Source: Artemisia argyi (taxonomy: Eukaryota; Streptophyta; Magnoliopsida; Asterales; Asteraceae). From it: a stretch of DNA of 64,000 nt. Below are positions 12,005 through 23,940 of this stretch, one piece after another. Below the pieces are notes generated by a model. That model was not told where the DNA came from and made no database searches. It worked only from the letters and a program-made list of their open reading frames with translations. The stretch is from assembly GCA_030686995.1 (NCBI GenBank), contig CM060707.1, positions 88,336,472-88,400,471 on the forward strand. Reading direction: 5' to 3'. Numbering within the stretch: position 1 is the stretch's first letter; the number at the start of each line of letters is the position of its first letter. The translations under genes were made by a program, and so were the position numbers.

Positions 12005-14223
12005 TGCTTATTTTTATATAAATGGGCTTTTAACTATCCATTTAGTGGCCCGTTAACGTTTTAAATTCCGTACATCGTGAGACAAGTTGGGCTCATCGAA
12101 AATATCATTTTTCATGTTCTAAAATCATGTCAAAAGAGCTTTTAGGTTCAGCTTATACGGAGTGCTTAATTTCAGCTTATTGGGCTTTTCAGTCCATTAA
12201 GCTTTTATAATTAGTTTTGAATCATGTTTTTGTCGATTCACTTGGGCAATTTTTAAGGGTCGAGATGTGAGTATCTTTACAAGTTATCTAAATGAAAGTG
12301 ATTACTAGCTAGGTGGTCTAGTAGATTATGTAAAAATATAGTATACTTGTTAAGTAATATTTAAAGATATACGATCAATCCGTAGGTATCTTGGAATGTT
12401 TTTCATAATGGAAAAGACTTAGATATATTTCTAAGTTGTTTTGAGTTTTATGTCCGATTTAAGCAAGGTTTAAATTAATGTCGAATGATGCATGAGAAGT
12501 GAAACTAAACGTGAAATATGTGTGTTACGTGACTCCTAGCCTTCCAAGATAGAGGCTAGTCACGTTCGTGTTCTACATGTTTGTATGTACGTTAAAAATA
12601 TATATGAAGTTATATACGCTTGACATGGAATTAAATATGATGCATGGACGTATAAAATGAATTCGAAGGAGATCTAAGAGACTTACAACATCTCAAGGGT
12701 GGTAGAGAATCGTGTGTGAAGGAAGAAAACACAAGAAATGTGTACGTTCGACTATAACCCAAGTATAACACTTATGTTTTTAAACCCGATAACTCTTTCT
12801 TGCTTCCAAACATTCATGTAATAGCTCCTAGTGATGAGAGGTGACTTTGAGGGAGTAGTAAAGTTTATTTGGTGTATGGTAAATGAAAGAAATGAGAGAA
12901 TAGGTGTGGAGTACATATAGTAACATTACATAACACGTAAGGTGTAATGTTTTTCAAGGAAACAAGTTTCACTATGCATGTCAGTGAATATACGTGTTCT
13001 AGATTGTTTTTCTTACACCTTAAGACTTTAGGGAAGTGTTTGTGAGAGCTAGATTTGAGGTGCATGTCTTTGGATTTATTTTAAATGTCGACTACCATAT
13101 AACTATGTACACGAATTGAGAAATCATGTAGAACTTTTCTATAGCTGATAAATCTTAACATCTAAACATAGAATCATACTAGAAATATTATTAGGAACTC
13201 ATAGGAACAAACGGGAGTCAAAACGGTTGAGTTTTGAAGTATTTATATAATTTCGAATGGGTTGTTTTGGTCGAACACTTTGCCTTCTTTAAACATAGTA
13301 AATCTCGACCCTTGGATCTGAGAATTGGCCTACGTATAGTCGACTAGGTGAGAAATGAGTTGGTATAAAAATATACATATGTCGTGTGTAGAAATTTGGA
13401 GTACGAGAGTCGTTTTGTAGGCGTGTAACTTAATCAAGTTCATAAAATCATAAAACTAATGTTGGGCTTGCATGTGTTGAGCTGATGAATAGTAACAGAT
13501 AGAGTGAAATGTTGGGCTGAGAAAATGATTAAGGGCCTGTTTTGTTTTAATTAAAGATTAGGACATTTAATAGGATTAGTGTAATAGTTATGTTTCGTTA
13601 AACGTGTCGAGAATTGGTTCTGTCATTTGGTGAATTCTGTGATAACGTAATCGTGACCATTTAATATAATAAGAAAATTTTCAAATTTTTCTGTAAAAAT
13701 GGTGATTAAAATATGACAGGGATTAATATATACTTAACCGTTGTTAATTATATGGATTTTTGCAGTTCTCTACATTAGTGACCATCCGTTGTTTGAGAAT
13801 CGAGGACTCGCGCCAGCGATCTACTAAGTTTGTGTAGGAGATGTTTAAACAAAGCCACGTCTAAACCCTAAGCCTTATCATAGCCCAATTTATTACTTTA
13901 GAGTTGTCACTACTTAACTTTAGTGGTGGAGATGTGTATCCTTACCAAGCTTATGATAGAATAATCGTTATGACCGAACAATTGAGCGAATTAGATTAGT
14001 TGAGCGATATGAGTGATTTCATTTTCCTATTTCGTTAAGTGTTTGGTTGTGCAATTATGATAAAAACGAATGAGTGCTTAACTATAAAAATAAATCCTAA
14101 ATTACATTTATGATACATTTTCATAAGTTTAAATCTAAAGTTTACTTGGAGACAAGTAAAATTCAAGTGGGAGATATTTGATTATATCAAATAAGGACAT
14201 TTTATTTGCATCATTTATTGTTT
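12005..14223. other. Gene-less stretch, probably decayed retroelement sequence
   Basis: No ORF of interest and no clear LTR pair. Near 13760 there is a branch/acceptor-like 'tttttgcag' followed by about 100 bases that look less AT-rich. At about 14162-14174 lies 'ttcaagtgggagat', the type of purine tract found just inside the 3' LTR of Ty1/copia elements, but no LTR follows. I cannot assign a family. Confidence 0.4.
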
Positions 14224-14225
14224 TA

Positions 14226-14422
14226 CCCTCTCCATCTCATATTTATTATCCGTATTTCTTTTTATAGATGTCTCAAAATAATTGTCATATTTTCTTTTTA
14301 AGTAAAAACTAGAGAGTTTAGTGGGGGAATATTTTATTTGAGTGGTTGAAAATTAATCTGACCTCACTTTTATTAAACTATGTGATTCCTGTCTCCTAAC
14401 AATAGTTTTGAGACGAAGAGAG
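14226..14422. mobile_element. Stowaway-type MITE, 197 bp
   Basis: The element starts CCCTCTCCATCTCA and ends TGAGACGAAGAGAG, imperfect terminal inverted repeats of the Stowaway (Tc1/mariner) type. Both ends are flanked by TA (14224-14225 and 14423-14424), the expected target duplication. It is non-coding. Confidence 0.65.
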
Positions 14423-15004
14423 TATATTATTTTATATGAGATACAGACAACAGATAACTAATGTTATATTTATGTACTTTATTCTCCTAATATATCATTA
14501 TGGTTTAAAAAAAATTCTATAATCTGCAATTGATTATCAGATATCATATACTTTTCTTTTTGAACACCAGATATCATATACTTGTTTGATGTTTGGTATA
14601 TGTAAATCATAACTAAATTCAATAGCAAATTAAATTTCACGTAAAATATTGCTTTGATTAATTTACTTTTCATGTGAAAAGGTTAGATTGAGAATTAATA
14701 AGCGCAACAAACAAAATGGTTGAAAACTTGAATATAGATAATTAATCCTTGTCTACCATCACGTTCACAACTCCACAGTCCACAAGCACTTTGGACCACC
14801 ACATGACCGTTTCTGCCAACTTCAATTGAAGTTCATTTCTTTCATTTTACACTTTTAACATTTCAGTTTTTGTTAGCTTAGATTGGTTTAAAACATATTT
14901 TTCATATTAACAAAAAATGTAAGATTATATTTATAAAACGATTAGAAACTACTCTTATAGTTATTTTATAGTGAAAAGAATAACTTTTTTTAACTAAGAT
15001 TTCT

Positions 15005-15212
15005 AACATTTTAGCCGGCTAATCAACAAGATTTGAATTCATCATCACACATACTTAAACCAGGTAAAACATTCCATTTTTTTTCTAGAAGTTTGTGTGA
15101 CAACTTCAGGATTGTTTACACCTAGCAAAAATTCAACTTGAGACCTCAGACATATTAGTTTGATAGTCACTATTATTTTTACCACTAAGCTACCATTTAG
15201 TAGGGCTAGTGA
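15005..15212 (-). mobile_element. tRNA-derived SINE
   Basis: On the minus strand the sequence starts with a tRNA-like head. It has an A-box-like TAGCTTAGTGGT near 15190 and a B-box-like GAGGTCTCAAGTTGAA near 15140. About 100 bases of unrelated body follow. These are the internal RNA polymerase III promoter boxes of plant SINEs. Divergence of the B box suggests an old copy. Ends and target duplication were not resolved. Confidence 0.5.
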
Positions 15213-15337
15213 TTTGCACATTCCCATTATTTATTGGGACACTTTTTTACATGCTTCAGTTAGTTGTACAAAACTCACACTGTGCTTTATCTGCTTGTAC
15301 TGTAGAGTGTTCCAATCAATAAATTGAGTGTGCCAAT

Positions 15338-15796
15338 TAGGGGTGTAAACGAGCCGAGTCGAGTCGAGTATTGACAAGCTCGAGCTCGGCTCGACATATA
15401 ATACTCGAGCTCGAAGCTCGGCTCGAGCTCGACCGAGCCTCAAAATTCAAGCTCGAGCTCGGCTCGATCACTAAAACTCGAGCTCGAGGCTCGGCTCGTA
15501 TATATTAAATAAAATCAAGTTTTTGAAAAAGTCACTATAGAAAAGCTCGAGCTCGGCTCAAAATTCAAGCTCGAGCTCGGCTCGTATATTCTTGAAGGGC
15601 ATATATGTAATTATAGAAAAGCTCGTTAAGGCTCGCGAGCTTCACGAGCCGAGTAACGTAGAACTCGAACTCGACTCGACATCTTACACGAGTAGCTCGA
15701 GCTCGAGCTCGACTCGTTTAAAATCGAGTCGAATCGAGTATTTTTCGAGTCGATCTCGAGTTACTCGCGAGTTGTCTCGGCTCGATTACACCCCTA
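15338..15796. mobile_element. hAT-type MITE built of CTCGAGCTCGGCTCG words, 459 bp
   Basis: Perfect 11-bp terminal inverted repeats TAGGGGTGTAA / TTACACCCCTA. They are flanked by the 8-bp direct duplication GTGCCAAT at 15330-15337 and 15797-15804, diagnostic of hAT elements. The interior is a dense set of palindromic GAGCTC, CTCGAG and GGCTCG words in both orientations, so the whole element can fold strongly. It has no transposase. The ORFs overlapping it (15231-15443 and 15592-15858) are low-complexity products of these words. Confidence 0.85.
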
Positions 15797-16399
15797 GTGC
15801 CAATCAATTCCCATTTAATAGTTGTATTGATTTTATATCTAAAAGAAAAATCATATAAAACAAGTTAAATCCGCCAATGTGACACGTTCGTCAGACACCC
15901 TAGTCTTCACATTAGATCTTAAGGTAAAAACGATCGCCGAAATACTCGATTAGGTCACGATTCCTAAATGACATAATCATGAAAAACTTCATCGATTGTT
16001 AAGATAAAACAACTTAAGAAAAAAGTCAATTAACATAGACAAAGTTGGTCAGGCTACGACTATTTTATTTTGAAATATCTAGTTAAAAGTTTTGCTTAAT
16101 GTAACTTAAAAAAAAAATAACAAAAATCACAATCCAACATAATTTCAAACTCCTTCTTCCAACTAAACACTATAAATTCCAATAAGAAAACCAAAAAAAA
16201 AAAGAAAAAGAAAAAAGTAAATAAATTTTTAGTTAAGATGAAGAAAAGAATACGAGTAGGTGGATGATGTTTGACATTCAAGAATAATAAATTACAGCCA
16301 GACAATAGATACGAGCAAATACAAACCACAAGGACCAATTCATGACATTCCAAATAAATTCAAGTCCATAAAACAAAACATTTCAGTAACTAGCCAAAA

Positions 16400-16516
16400 A
16401 AGTAACCTTGTCTGTTCCCATTATATTACATCACTCCCCACTCTTCTCTCACCGGAAACCACCGTGAGCGCCACCGTAACTTTAGCAATGCCATAAAGTA
16501 ATATTGTTTTATAAAA
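16400..16516 (+). promoter_or_regulatory. Probable core promoter and 5' leader of the RopGEF gene
   Basis: A TATA-like 'ttatatta' at about 16420 is followed by a CT-rich, C-containing stretch typical of plant transcription start regions. The start codon is about 95 bases downstream. The position is inferred only from composition and spacing. Confidence 0.35.
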
Positions 16517-19500
16517 ATGGCAGCGAGTGTATGTTCATCGGAAGAGTTTAATACTCACAGTGGAAGTTATAGTATAAGTGCTGACGTCAGCGAGTCTGAA
16601 AGTTCTAGTTCTTCTTTAACTTTTCCGTTTAGTTTTTCGGTGGTTGCTGATGACGCCATTGTTTGGGATAAGAACAAAAAACAGCCTGATACTGATTTAT
16701 CTGGTTCGTTTATTATGTTTCTATTTAGTAATTTTTTAGTTTTTGGATCTTGTAATCTTGTTAGTAATGATGTCGTCATTTTGTTGTATTTAAAATGTTA
16801 AGTTATTTAAGTTCAAATCAAATCACTTTAAGCTTATTTATTTATGGCCTTATCAATTTATCTATTTTCAGCTTATACTGCATAACCTCAATTTTTGACA
16901 TGAAAAACCTGTATAAGCCCATCAATAAGCTTAACAAACACCCCCCACATTTTTATTTTTATTTTACCAAATAACCAAATTCCTAAAACTTTTTTTTTGG
17001 TTTCCGGCTTATGTTTCATAAACTCACTTTTTATGGCTTATTTTAAAACTTTTCAGCTTATACAAGCTTATTATGACATGATAAGCTTATATAACCCCAT
17101 ATGTCCCAAAATAAGCCAAAAAATTTGGGTTTATAAAGCATAAGCCGAAAACCAAATAAGCCATAAGCTCGCTGTATTAGCTTAAACAAACACCCCCAAA
17201 GTAGAAGCATAAGTGAAAAATAAGCGAATCCCAAAAACCCCTTTTGATAAAACCATGTTCATTTGTTAGGCGTATGTGTGACTACTGAAATTAATGTCGT
17301 TTGCTGTTAATTAAATATTGGTTTGATTAGTTAGACGTAAGATAAGGACGTGAGTAAATGAATATGTGTGTGTCACATTTGATGATAAGTTTTAAAAGAT
17401 TACATATTGGTCTTTTTTGCGGGCGCATTAGTTTGTTGTACAGGTTATGTACGATATCATTTCTGGCAATCTGAAGCTTAGTGTCATAATTTGGTTTGAA
17501 AACTTGGGTAAATTTGCAGAAATTGATATGATGAAGGAAAAATTTGCTAAGCTTCTGCTTGGAGAAGACATGTCTGGTGGGGGGAAAGGCGTATGTACTG
17601 CTTTGGCTATTTCAAACGCTATAACCAATCTCTCTGGTTAGTGACTATTTAGTTTAGTTTTAAAAATGTTATTGAGATTTTGTGTGTTTTTCTGATTTTG
17701 TTTTGGGGCGTGAAGCTTCTGTATTTGGGGAGCTATGGAGGTTGGAGCCAATGGCACCTCAAAAGAAGGCAATGTGGCAAAGGGAAATGGATTGGCTTTT
17801 GTCAGTTAGCGACTCAATTGTAGATTTTGTGCCGTCAATACAAGAGTCACCTTCTGGTGGGAGTTACGAAGTAATGGAAACACGGCCACGTGCAGACTTG
17901 GCTTTGAATCTTCCAGCTTTGAAGAAGCTTGATTCGATGTTGATTAATATGTTAGACGGGTTTTGTAAGACAGAGTTTTGGTATGTTGATCGTGGCATTG
18001 TTTTAGCAGAAGGTGACGGTTGTGAATCGTTTCCATCTCGTATTTGTGGTGGGAGGCCTTCAATTAGACAGGAAGAGAAATGGTGGTTGCCATATCCGAA
18101 AGTTCCTGCCAATGGGTTGTCTGAAGATGCAAGGAAGAGATTACAGCAGTGTAGGGACTGCACACACCAGATTCTGAAGGCTGCATTGGCAATAAATAGC
18201 AATGTGCTTGCTGAAATGGAGATCCCAAGTGCGTACTTGGAATCCCTACCAAAGGTACAATTTTGAACTTATATATTATGTTCAAAACCAAACTATATCG
18301 TACTTTATATATGTTTCGATACAAGAATGAAATGTTATACTGATATGCATGTTTAATTTCAGTGTTATCTGAATCGAGTTTGATTATGTTAACCATTGTG
18401 TTTCGCGATTAAAGTTTTTTGGTCAACACTACATTTGTTCCAAATCTTTAGACATTATGTCAATAACTTCTTAACAAACACATGCTTCTCTTATTCTTTG
18501 CAAATACAGATGTTTACATTTTTTTTTTCAATGTCACTTAAGTAAGCATTTTTCATCTGTTTTTCAAGTTACAGTTATGATCTTTTATGGAATGTGGTGC
18601 GTATTTTGCTTTTTTATCTGATGTTTATTGGTTGATGATTAAAACAGAATGGCAAAGCGTGTTTAGGCGACATCATCTACCGCTATATAACTGCAGAAAA
18701 GTTCTCTCCCGAATGTCTTCTTGATTGCCTAGACTTGTCCTCAGAGCATCACACTCTGGAAGTAGCTAATCGGGTTGAGGAAGCAGTCTATGCATGGAAA
18801 CTTAAAGATCACAAAAAACATACAAATCAAAAAGCCAAGCATTCATCGTGGAGTGGGAAAGTTAAGGGCCTAGTCGCTGATGGAGACAAGAACACATATT
18901 TAGCACAAAGAGCTGAAACTCTGCTACACAGCTTGAGACTTCGATTTCCTGGCCTTCCGCAAACATCGTTAGATATGAGCAAAATTCAATATAACAAGGT
19001 ATGTGTATCAAACTGTCTTCATATACTCTCTCATTCCGGACAAATTTCAAGTTTTACTAGTCATGCACACATCACTTTCTTTAGAGGTATTGGCCAAGTT
19101 GTGTACTGGTCATTATTGCTTGACTGGCAATGGTTTTTGTTAAGTATTTTAGCGTATCCTACATAGCGTGTCACAATATGACCAAAATTAATACTTCACC
19201 AGTAATTTTTTTATTTTTTATTTTTTTTATTTTTTATTTTATTGTTATTATTATTCTTTTTTATTTAAATGATTTAGGAGGTTTAAAGCATGAAAGATGT
19301 TAGGTTTGAATTGGACTTTTTGGTTGAGCTTTTCCAAATCATCACATTAATGTCTTTGTTTCGTCACCATGATAAAACATTTGATAGATAAATAATGTAC
19401 ATGTATTATGATGGGCATTAGGTAATATCAACCTGATTGATTTTTATTTAAACTTTGGAGACTGATTTCTAATCAATCTCTTTCTGTTAATTACATTTTT

Positions 19501-19931
19501 ATGTTTTATGGATGCAGGATGTTGGACAGTCAATTCTTGAAAGCTACTCAAGGGTAATGGAAAGCTTGGCATTTAACATAATGGCGAGGATTGATGATGT
19601 TATCTTTGTAGATGATGCAACCAAACGTTGTGTGTCTTCAGAATCATTATCTACTTTCAATCGAGGAGGTTTAGGAGGCCGTCCTATCCAAAAACGAATG
19701 TCCCCTAGTCCCTTCTCAATCCAACACACCCCTTATTCCTCTCCATTTGCCACTCCACAGTTCTGTACATCACCAATCTTGATTCGTAGCCCCAGTAGAA
19801 CACCTACACCTATCAACGATGACAACAATTGTGATGCTGATAGATTAGAAATCTCGAAGCCAGCTGACCTGGACAAGCTGTGGACATTTACTGGGAATCT
19901 TAATGCTGAAAGTGTAACAGAGCGGGATTAA
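16517..19931 (+). CDS. ROPGEF: Rop guanine nucleotide exchange factor (PRONE domain), five exons
   Basis: RopGEFs catalyse GDP/GTP exchange on plant ROP/RAC GTPases at the plasma membrane, downstream of receptor kinases, and act in polar growth and signalling. Exons that join in frame with GT/AG borders are 16517-16703, 17520-17636, 17716-18254, 18648-18998 and 19518-19931, giving 535 residues. Residues 1-62 form a variable serine-rich head. The PRONE catalytic domain runs from about 63 to 430, starting with [17 protein letters not shown] near 66-82. Other landmarks are [12 protein letters not shown] (103-114), [11 protein letters not shown] (222-232) and the family's conserved GLSEDARK (235-242). 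The C-terminal tail is Ser/Pro-rich and ends near a DLDKLWTF segment; such tails are known in the family for autoinhibition and kinase contact. The length is normal for the family. The ATG lies just before a Ser-rich head; no upstream in-frame alternative was seen. Intron 1 (816 bp) carries AT-rich, MITE-like sequence with 'aaacaaacaccccc' phrases. The gene shows no breaks. Which RopGEF subgroup it belongs to I cannot say. Confidence 0.93.
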
Positions 19932-20984
19932 ACCAGTTAATCTTATTGGTGGTTGTTAGTTCTTATGAATGTATATGTGTTTAGGAATGTAGTTTCTGTT
20001 TGAGGCTTATGAGCGCGTTTTGGTTAGCGATATTTTACTTATGTTATATTGTTTTTACATATGGCTAATGAGTAATAGGGAGGAGAATATCATGTTTTAT
20101 TGTTCAGTCGGTTGTTTTTCCAAATTGGGAATAATCTAACTAATGTTAGGTCCTTGGTTGGTTAAAGAGTAGTGGTACTATTCTACTGTATTACATTTGC
20201 ATTGCAGGGCGGACCAAGGAATTTAAAAGCAAAGGTTGCACGGCCTTAAAGTACTTTTGGTTTGGGTATAAATTGCATTTACAACAAAAATCATCGTTTT
20301 CAGATAAGGTTAACAGATTCCAAAAATTTCAGATATAGATATTTGCAAGTAATTCCATAAATGATCGTCTTACTACTTTACTTTGTATTTTAGCAAGTAA
20401 CAGATTCGTTTCACACAAAGCATGAGTAGATTGATTGTAATGAAAACAATTAGATATGGTCACAACATGTAAGTTGTTACACCCTTTGCCCGCTTATACA
20501 AAAAATTTAATTTTTTTCGCGGAAACGCTTTGATTACAATGGACCTCCTGTTACTCTTTTGACCATTGACAAAAATCTATAAACTTCTAAACCTTGAAAC
20601 CATTTTTAAATGAAATTAGACTTAATTACCTTTGAAACGCCGGGTGACACGACTCATAACGACTTACGGGTTAAAAGATATAAGTTTTCAAAAATGACTA
20701 AAATCTGGAAACCCTTTATATAAATTCTGGTCTGAGCATAGATCTATGCTCAAGGAAGAGTGTCCTACTTTTTGACACTTTTGACAATTCAGGTAGGTTC
20801 CCATTGAACGTAATGATAGGTAGTTAAGCAAGGTCATCTCATTAATTTCGAAGGCCTTATGCTATAACTACATGAAGGCCCTATTATAATGTGTTATTCT
20901 TTCTAATTATAGAAAAGAAAAATCGATTGGAATGTTGTCATTGATTCATCATTGATCATCCACTTAATGAATTCTACCTTCTGG
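19932..20984. other. 3' flank of RopGEF and repeat debris
   Basis: The first few hundred bases are probable 3' UTR. At about 20473 a 'tgttacaccctttgcccgc' phrase looks like the start of a Tekay-type LTR, followed by about 300 bases of similar character; no partner was seen. No gene is supported. Confidence 0.35.
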
Positions 20985-21180
20985 ATACGTGATTGCTTTT
21001 CCACAAGAAAGGTGGCAGGATTCGAACCTACACTCTGACCATGCCTCACCGCCTTCAACCCATTAGTCTCCGTTACAAGGTGGGGGTGGGGGGGGGGGGG
21101 GGGGGTGGGGGGTTGAGGAAAGGCAGAAATGAGTTCATGCCACAACGATCCCGGAAATTGATCAAGATTTTTGGCTCGCA
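20985..21180 (-). mobile_element. tRNA-like SINE remnant with a poly-G tract
   Basis: On the minus strand 'gtaggttcgaatcctgcc' (21012-21029 on plus) is a near-perfect tRNA B box, and GGCGGTGAGGC upstream may derive from an A box. It is interrupted upstream by a run of mostly G on the plus strand at 21081-21112. No cloverleaf closes, so it is not a tRNA gene. Confidence 0.4.
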
Positions 21181-21299
21181 ATAAAGCTAGGGTCTTGTTC
21201 GGGCAAGCTATTGATGGCCCTCATGGCATCACGCAAATTAGTAGATAGCAAACATAAATTTAAGCCTTAATTTATTTTATTAGCATAACAAGTACTAAT

Positions 21300-21332
21300 C
21301 GGGTACCCGCATGTTGTGGCGGCGGGTACCCG
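21300..21332 (-). other. Perfect 11-bp hairpin, candidate Helitron 3' end
   Basis: CGGGTACCCGC at 21300-21310 pairs with GCGGGTACCCG at 21322-21332 around an 11-base loop. Read on the minus strand, the hairpin is followed at once by ATTAGT, close to the CTRRT end of Helitrons. It lies downstream of the Helitron helicase remnant on that strand. The spacing to the terminus is shorter than usual, so the end is a candidate only. Confidence 0.45.
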
Positions 21333-21704
21333 TATAATCAAATGACTCACAATGGCATACAATTAAAGTATCACAATCATTCACTTTTATACATTGTAGT
21401 AGCACATGCACCAATGCATTGAAACCAAAAGGGGGTAAAGCAACAATGGTGGTGTTCGGTACACGGTAATAGTGATGACACCTCATAGTTAGTGATAATG
21501 TGAAGACAAAAGTAATGTCAATTCTTAGTATTGCAAAAACATCGTTGTTGAATTCACCATCTCAAGCCAACATCTCTTCTTTCACCACGTTAACAAATTT
21601 TACACAATCACTCTAAAATGAATCTATCATCTCTTCACTGTCTTTTTTATACTAAAACATAAGATATTTGCAATTAATATTTATACAATCTAATATACAC
21701 CACA

Positions 21705-21706
<2 letters not shown>

Positions 21707-21756
<50 letters not shown>
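21707..21756. repeat. Poly-A tract, 50 bp
   Basis: An uninterrupted run of A on the plus strand. It lies just downstream of the helicase stop codon on the minus strand. It accounts for the Phe-rich 63-codon ORF at 21674-21865, which is not a gene. Confidence 0.9.
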
Positions 21757-21758
<2 letters not shown>

Positions 21759-21830
21759 AATTTGAATAAGAATTGTTGATTGTTATAACAATTAAAACAA
21801 AAGTACATAACGTAAAAAATAAATTCCACC

Positions 21831-23940
21831 TCATCTAAGTTTATGTAAAACTTCTTTAAATACAACGTTGGTTGTTTTATCAGTGTAGTTACCCTCTCTG
21901 TCGCAGCAAATAACTCTCAAACCTTCTTTGCTCTTAACCCTTGAAACAACTACATACAACTGCCCATGAGAAAAAACAGGCCGTTTTAAACAAAGGCCAA
22001 CCTTTGACAATGTTTGCCCTTTACTTTTATTTATTGTCATCGCAAAACACATCGATATAGGAAACTGTCTTCTGTTGAGTTTGAAAAGCATTTTCTTGTC
22101 AGACGGGCTTACAACCATACGTGATATTGCGCATATTTGGCCAATATTACCTCCAGATATAATCCTCGCCTCAATGTTGTTCACTCCCAATCTTAATATT
22201 TGCAGCCTTGTATCATTGCAAAGTCCGGCCCTTTGATCAATGTTACGAAGGCACTTAACCGGGGCACCTACCTTCAGTGTTAACTGGTGGTGAGGGATTC
22301 CCGACATTTAGATGGTGTTTAAAAATTCAGTCGTATACAACATCTCGTCAAATGAATCATCCATGTCGATCAGACAAACTGTATCTGAGCTAAAATATGT
22401 TTTTTGTTCTCCGCCTAGTAACGACATCATACGCTCATTTATTCTATCAACCTCATCATGTGTAGGAGCAAGAATAGCCCTCTCTTGGAAATAATCCATA
22501 TTCCATAGATTAGCACGAAGACCGGGATATATCTCTTGTATTATAGCGCTAACATGGTCTGCAGAGTCTGGAATTAACCTTTCTAATGGGAATTCAACTA
22601 CGGCCTCACCATTGTTTTTACCGCCTACTTTACCTTCACCTATATCAAGAATCAAATCTGCAAATTCCTGTATTTCTTCCTTTTTGTCCGAATCCGTTCC
22701 AACTGTAAGACGCATGTTAACGGTTAATTTTAGAACCTTGCAATGTTGCCACAGTTTAGAAGCGTTTATAGATGCATGGACAACATCCTGTCTACTACCG
22801 TTAGGTATAACTGGTAAAATCTGACGAAAGTCACCACCAAAGACCACAACTTTACCACCAAATACCTTGTCTGGAACAGAAGTTATATCGCGCATTGTTC
22901 TGTCAAACGCCTCAAAACAATGCCTATGTACCATTGGTGCCTCGTCCCATATTATAAGTTTAGCCATAGAAAGCAACTCTGCAAGGTCACTATCTGTACT
23001 TATAGAACACATCGAATCTTCGACCAGATTTATTGGGATCGCAAACGGAGAATGTGTTGTGCGCCCACCCTCTAACAAAAGTGCAGCTATTCCACTTGAA
23101 GCAACATTTAAGACAATCCCACCTTTAGAGCGTAACGCAGAAGTCAGCGTCTTATATAAATACGTTTCTCCTGTTCCGCCGTACCCATACACGAAAAACA
23201 TACCACCAATATCGGTGTTACACGCATTGATGATAGTAGCATATATACGCTTTTGTTCTCGAATTAAACTGGCATACAACGAATCATGTTGTATTCTCAA
23301 TGCATGCCTATTGTGATTTAGTTCATAATACACCAACCGGTTATATAAATCCATTGGCTGTTCAATATCAGGTAACGGCATGTCTGGAATGTCCTTTAGG
23401 CTTTTCGAGTTGCTCAATAACATATCCTATAAATATGTTAGATAAATGTCATGCTTTTGTTTATCTGTAAGCACAAGATCTGTATATGTGCAATATAATT
23501 GTAGTAAGTTATGAGCGAAAGCGTATAATTGTCATTTTTTACATATATAGTATTTAAATGTAAATACCTGGATTGTAGCGTTAGATTCTTTCTCTGAACT
23601 CAACATCATCTGCCATCAAGTGCCACGTCTTATCCCAAACAAAATGGGGCCTAGACATACTTTCCGATATGATTAGCCTAACAAAGTACGAACGTAAATA
23701 GTCACCCATACCCCAATGACTTGCTTCGATGAGACCGTCAATATACTCTTTATCGCCAGTCAACAAACCATACGCGTAACACGCATCTTTATACGTAGGG
23801 TATACCACATCATCAACCGTTTTTAGATAATCAAAATCTTTCGCACCTTTTATCTTGTTTAGCATAATGCGCATATAAAAGAGTGTTTTAGATTGATGAC
23901 ATGTCAAGAAGAAATTAGGTGGTGGAGAGAGAGAAGCCAT
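21831..23940 (-). pseudogene. Helitron RepHel helicase remnant (PIF1-like), inactivated
   Basis: Minus-strand pieces at 23581-23940, 22308-23423 and 21831-22307 together match the C-terminal half of plant Helitron Rep/helicase proteins. This enzyme unwinds DNA during rolling-circle transposition. Visible motifs include a Walker A loop (GYGGTGETY), Walker B IIWDEAPM, GGDFRQILPV, MTINKSKGQTL and the final YVVVSRVKS motif. The Walker A lysine is replaced by glutamate (codon at 23166-23168). An in-frame TAA at 22308-22310 splits the helicase. A reading-frame change near 23590 precedes a probable intron (about 23427-23568). The N-terminal Rep nuclease domain and its HUH motif are missing. All of this marks a dead copy. 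Cellular PIF1 is less likely, because the region upstream of the helicase matches Helitron linkers. Confidence 0.85.

Noticed and set aside
15231..15858. Two ORFs over the GAGCTC-rich element, one with a run of serines
   Set aside because: They follow the palindromic words of a MITE with clear TIRs and target duplication, and contain no domain.
16096..16353. 85-codon minus-strand ORF upstream of the RopGEF
   Set aside because: Phe-rich translation of an A-rich tract; no start context or similarity.
17447..17519. In-frame extension of RopGEF exon 2 upstream of 17520
   Set aside because: It would insert residues not seen in the PRONE start. The AG at 17518-17519 joins exon 1 in frame directly to the conserved MMKEKF segment.
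21012..21029. Possible tRNA gene from a perfect B box
   Set aside because: No acceptor or anticodon stem can be paired around it; it fits a SINE head.
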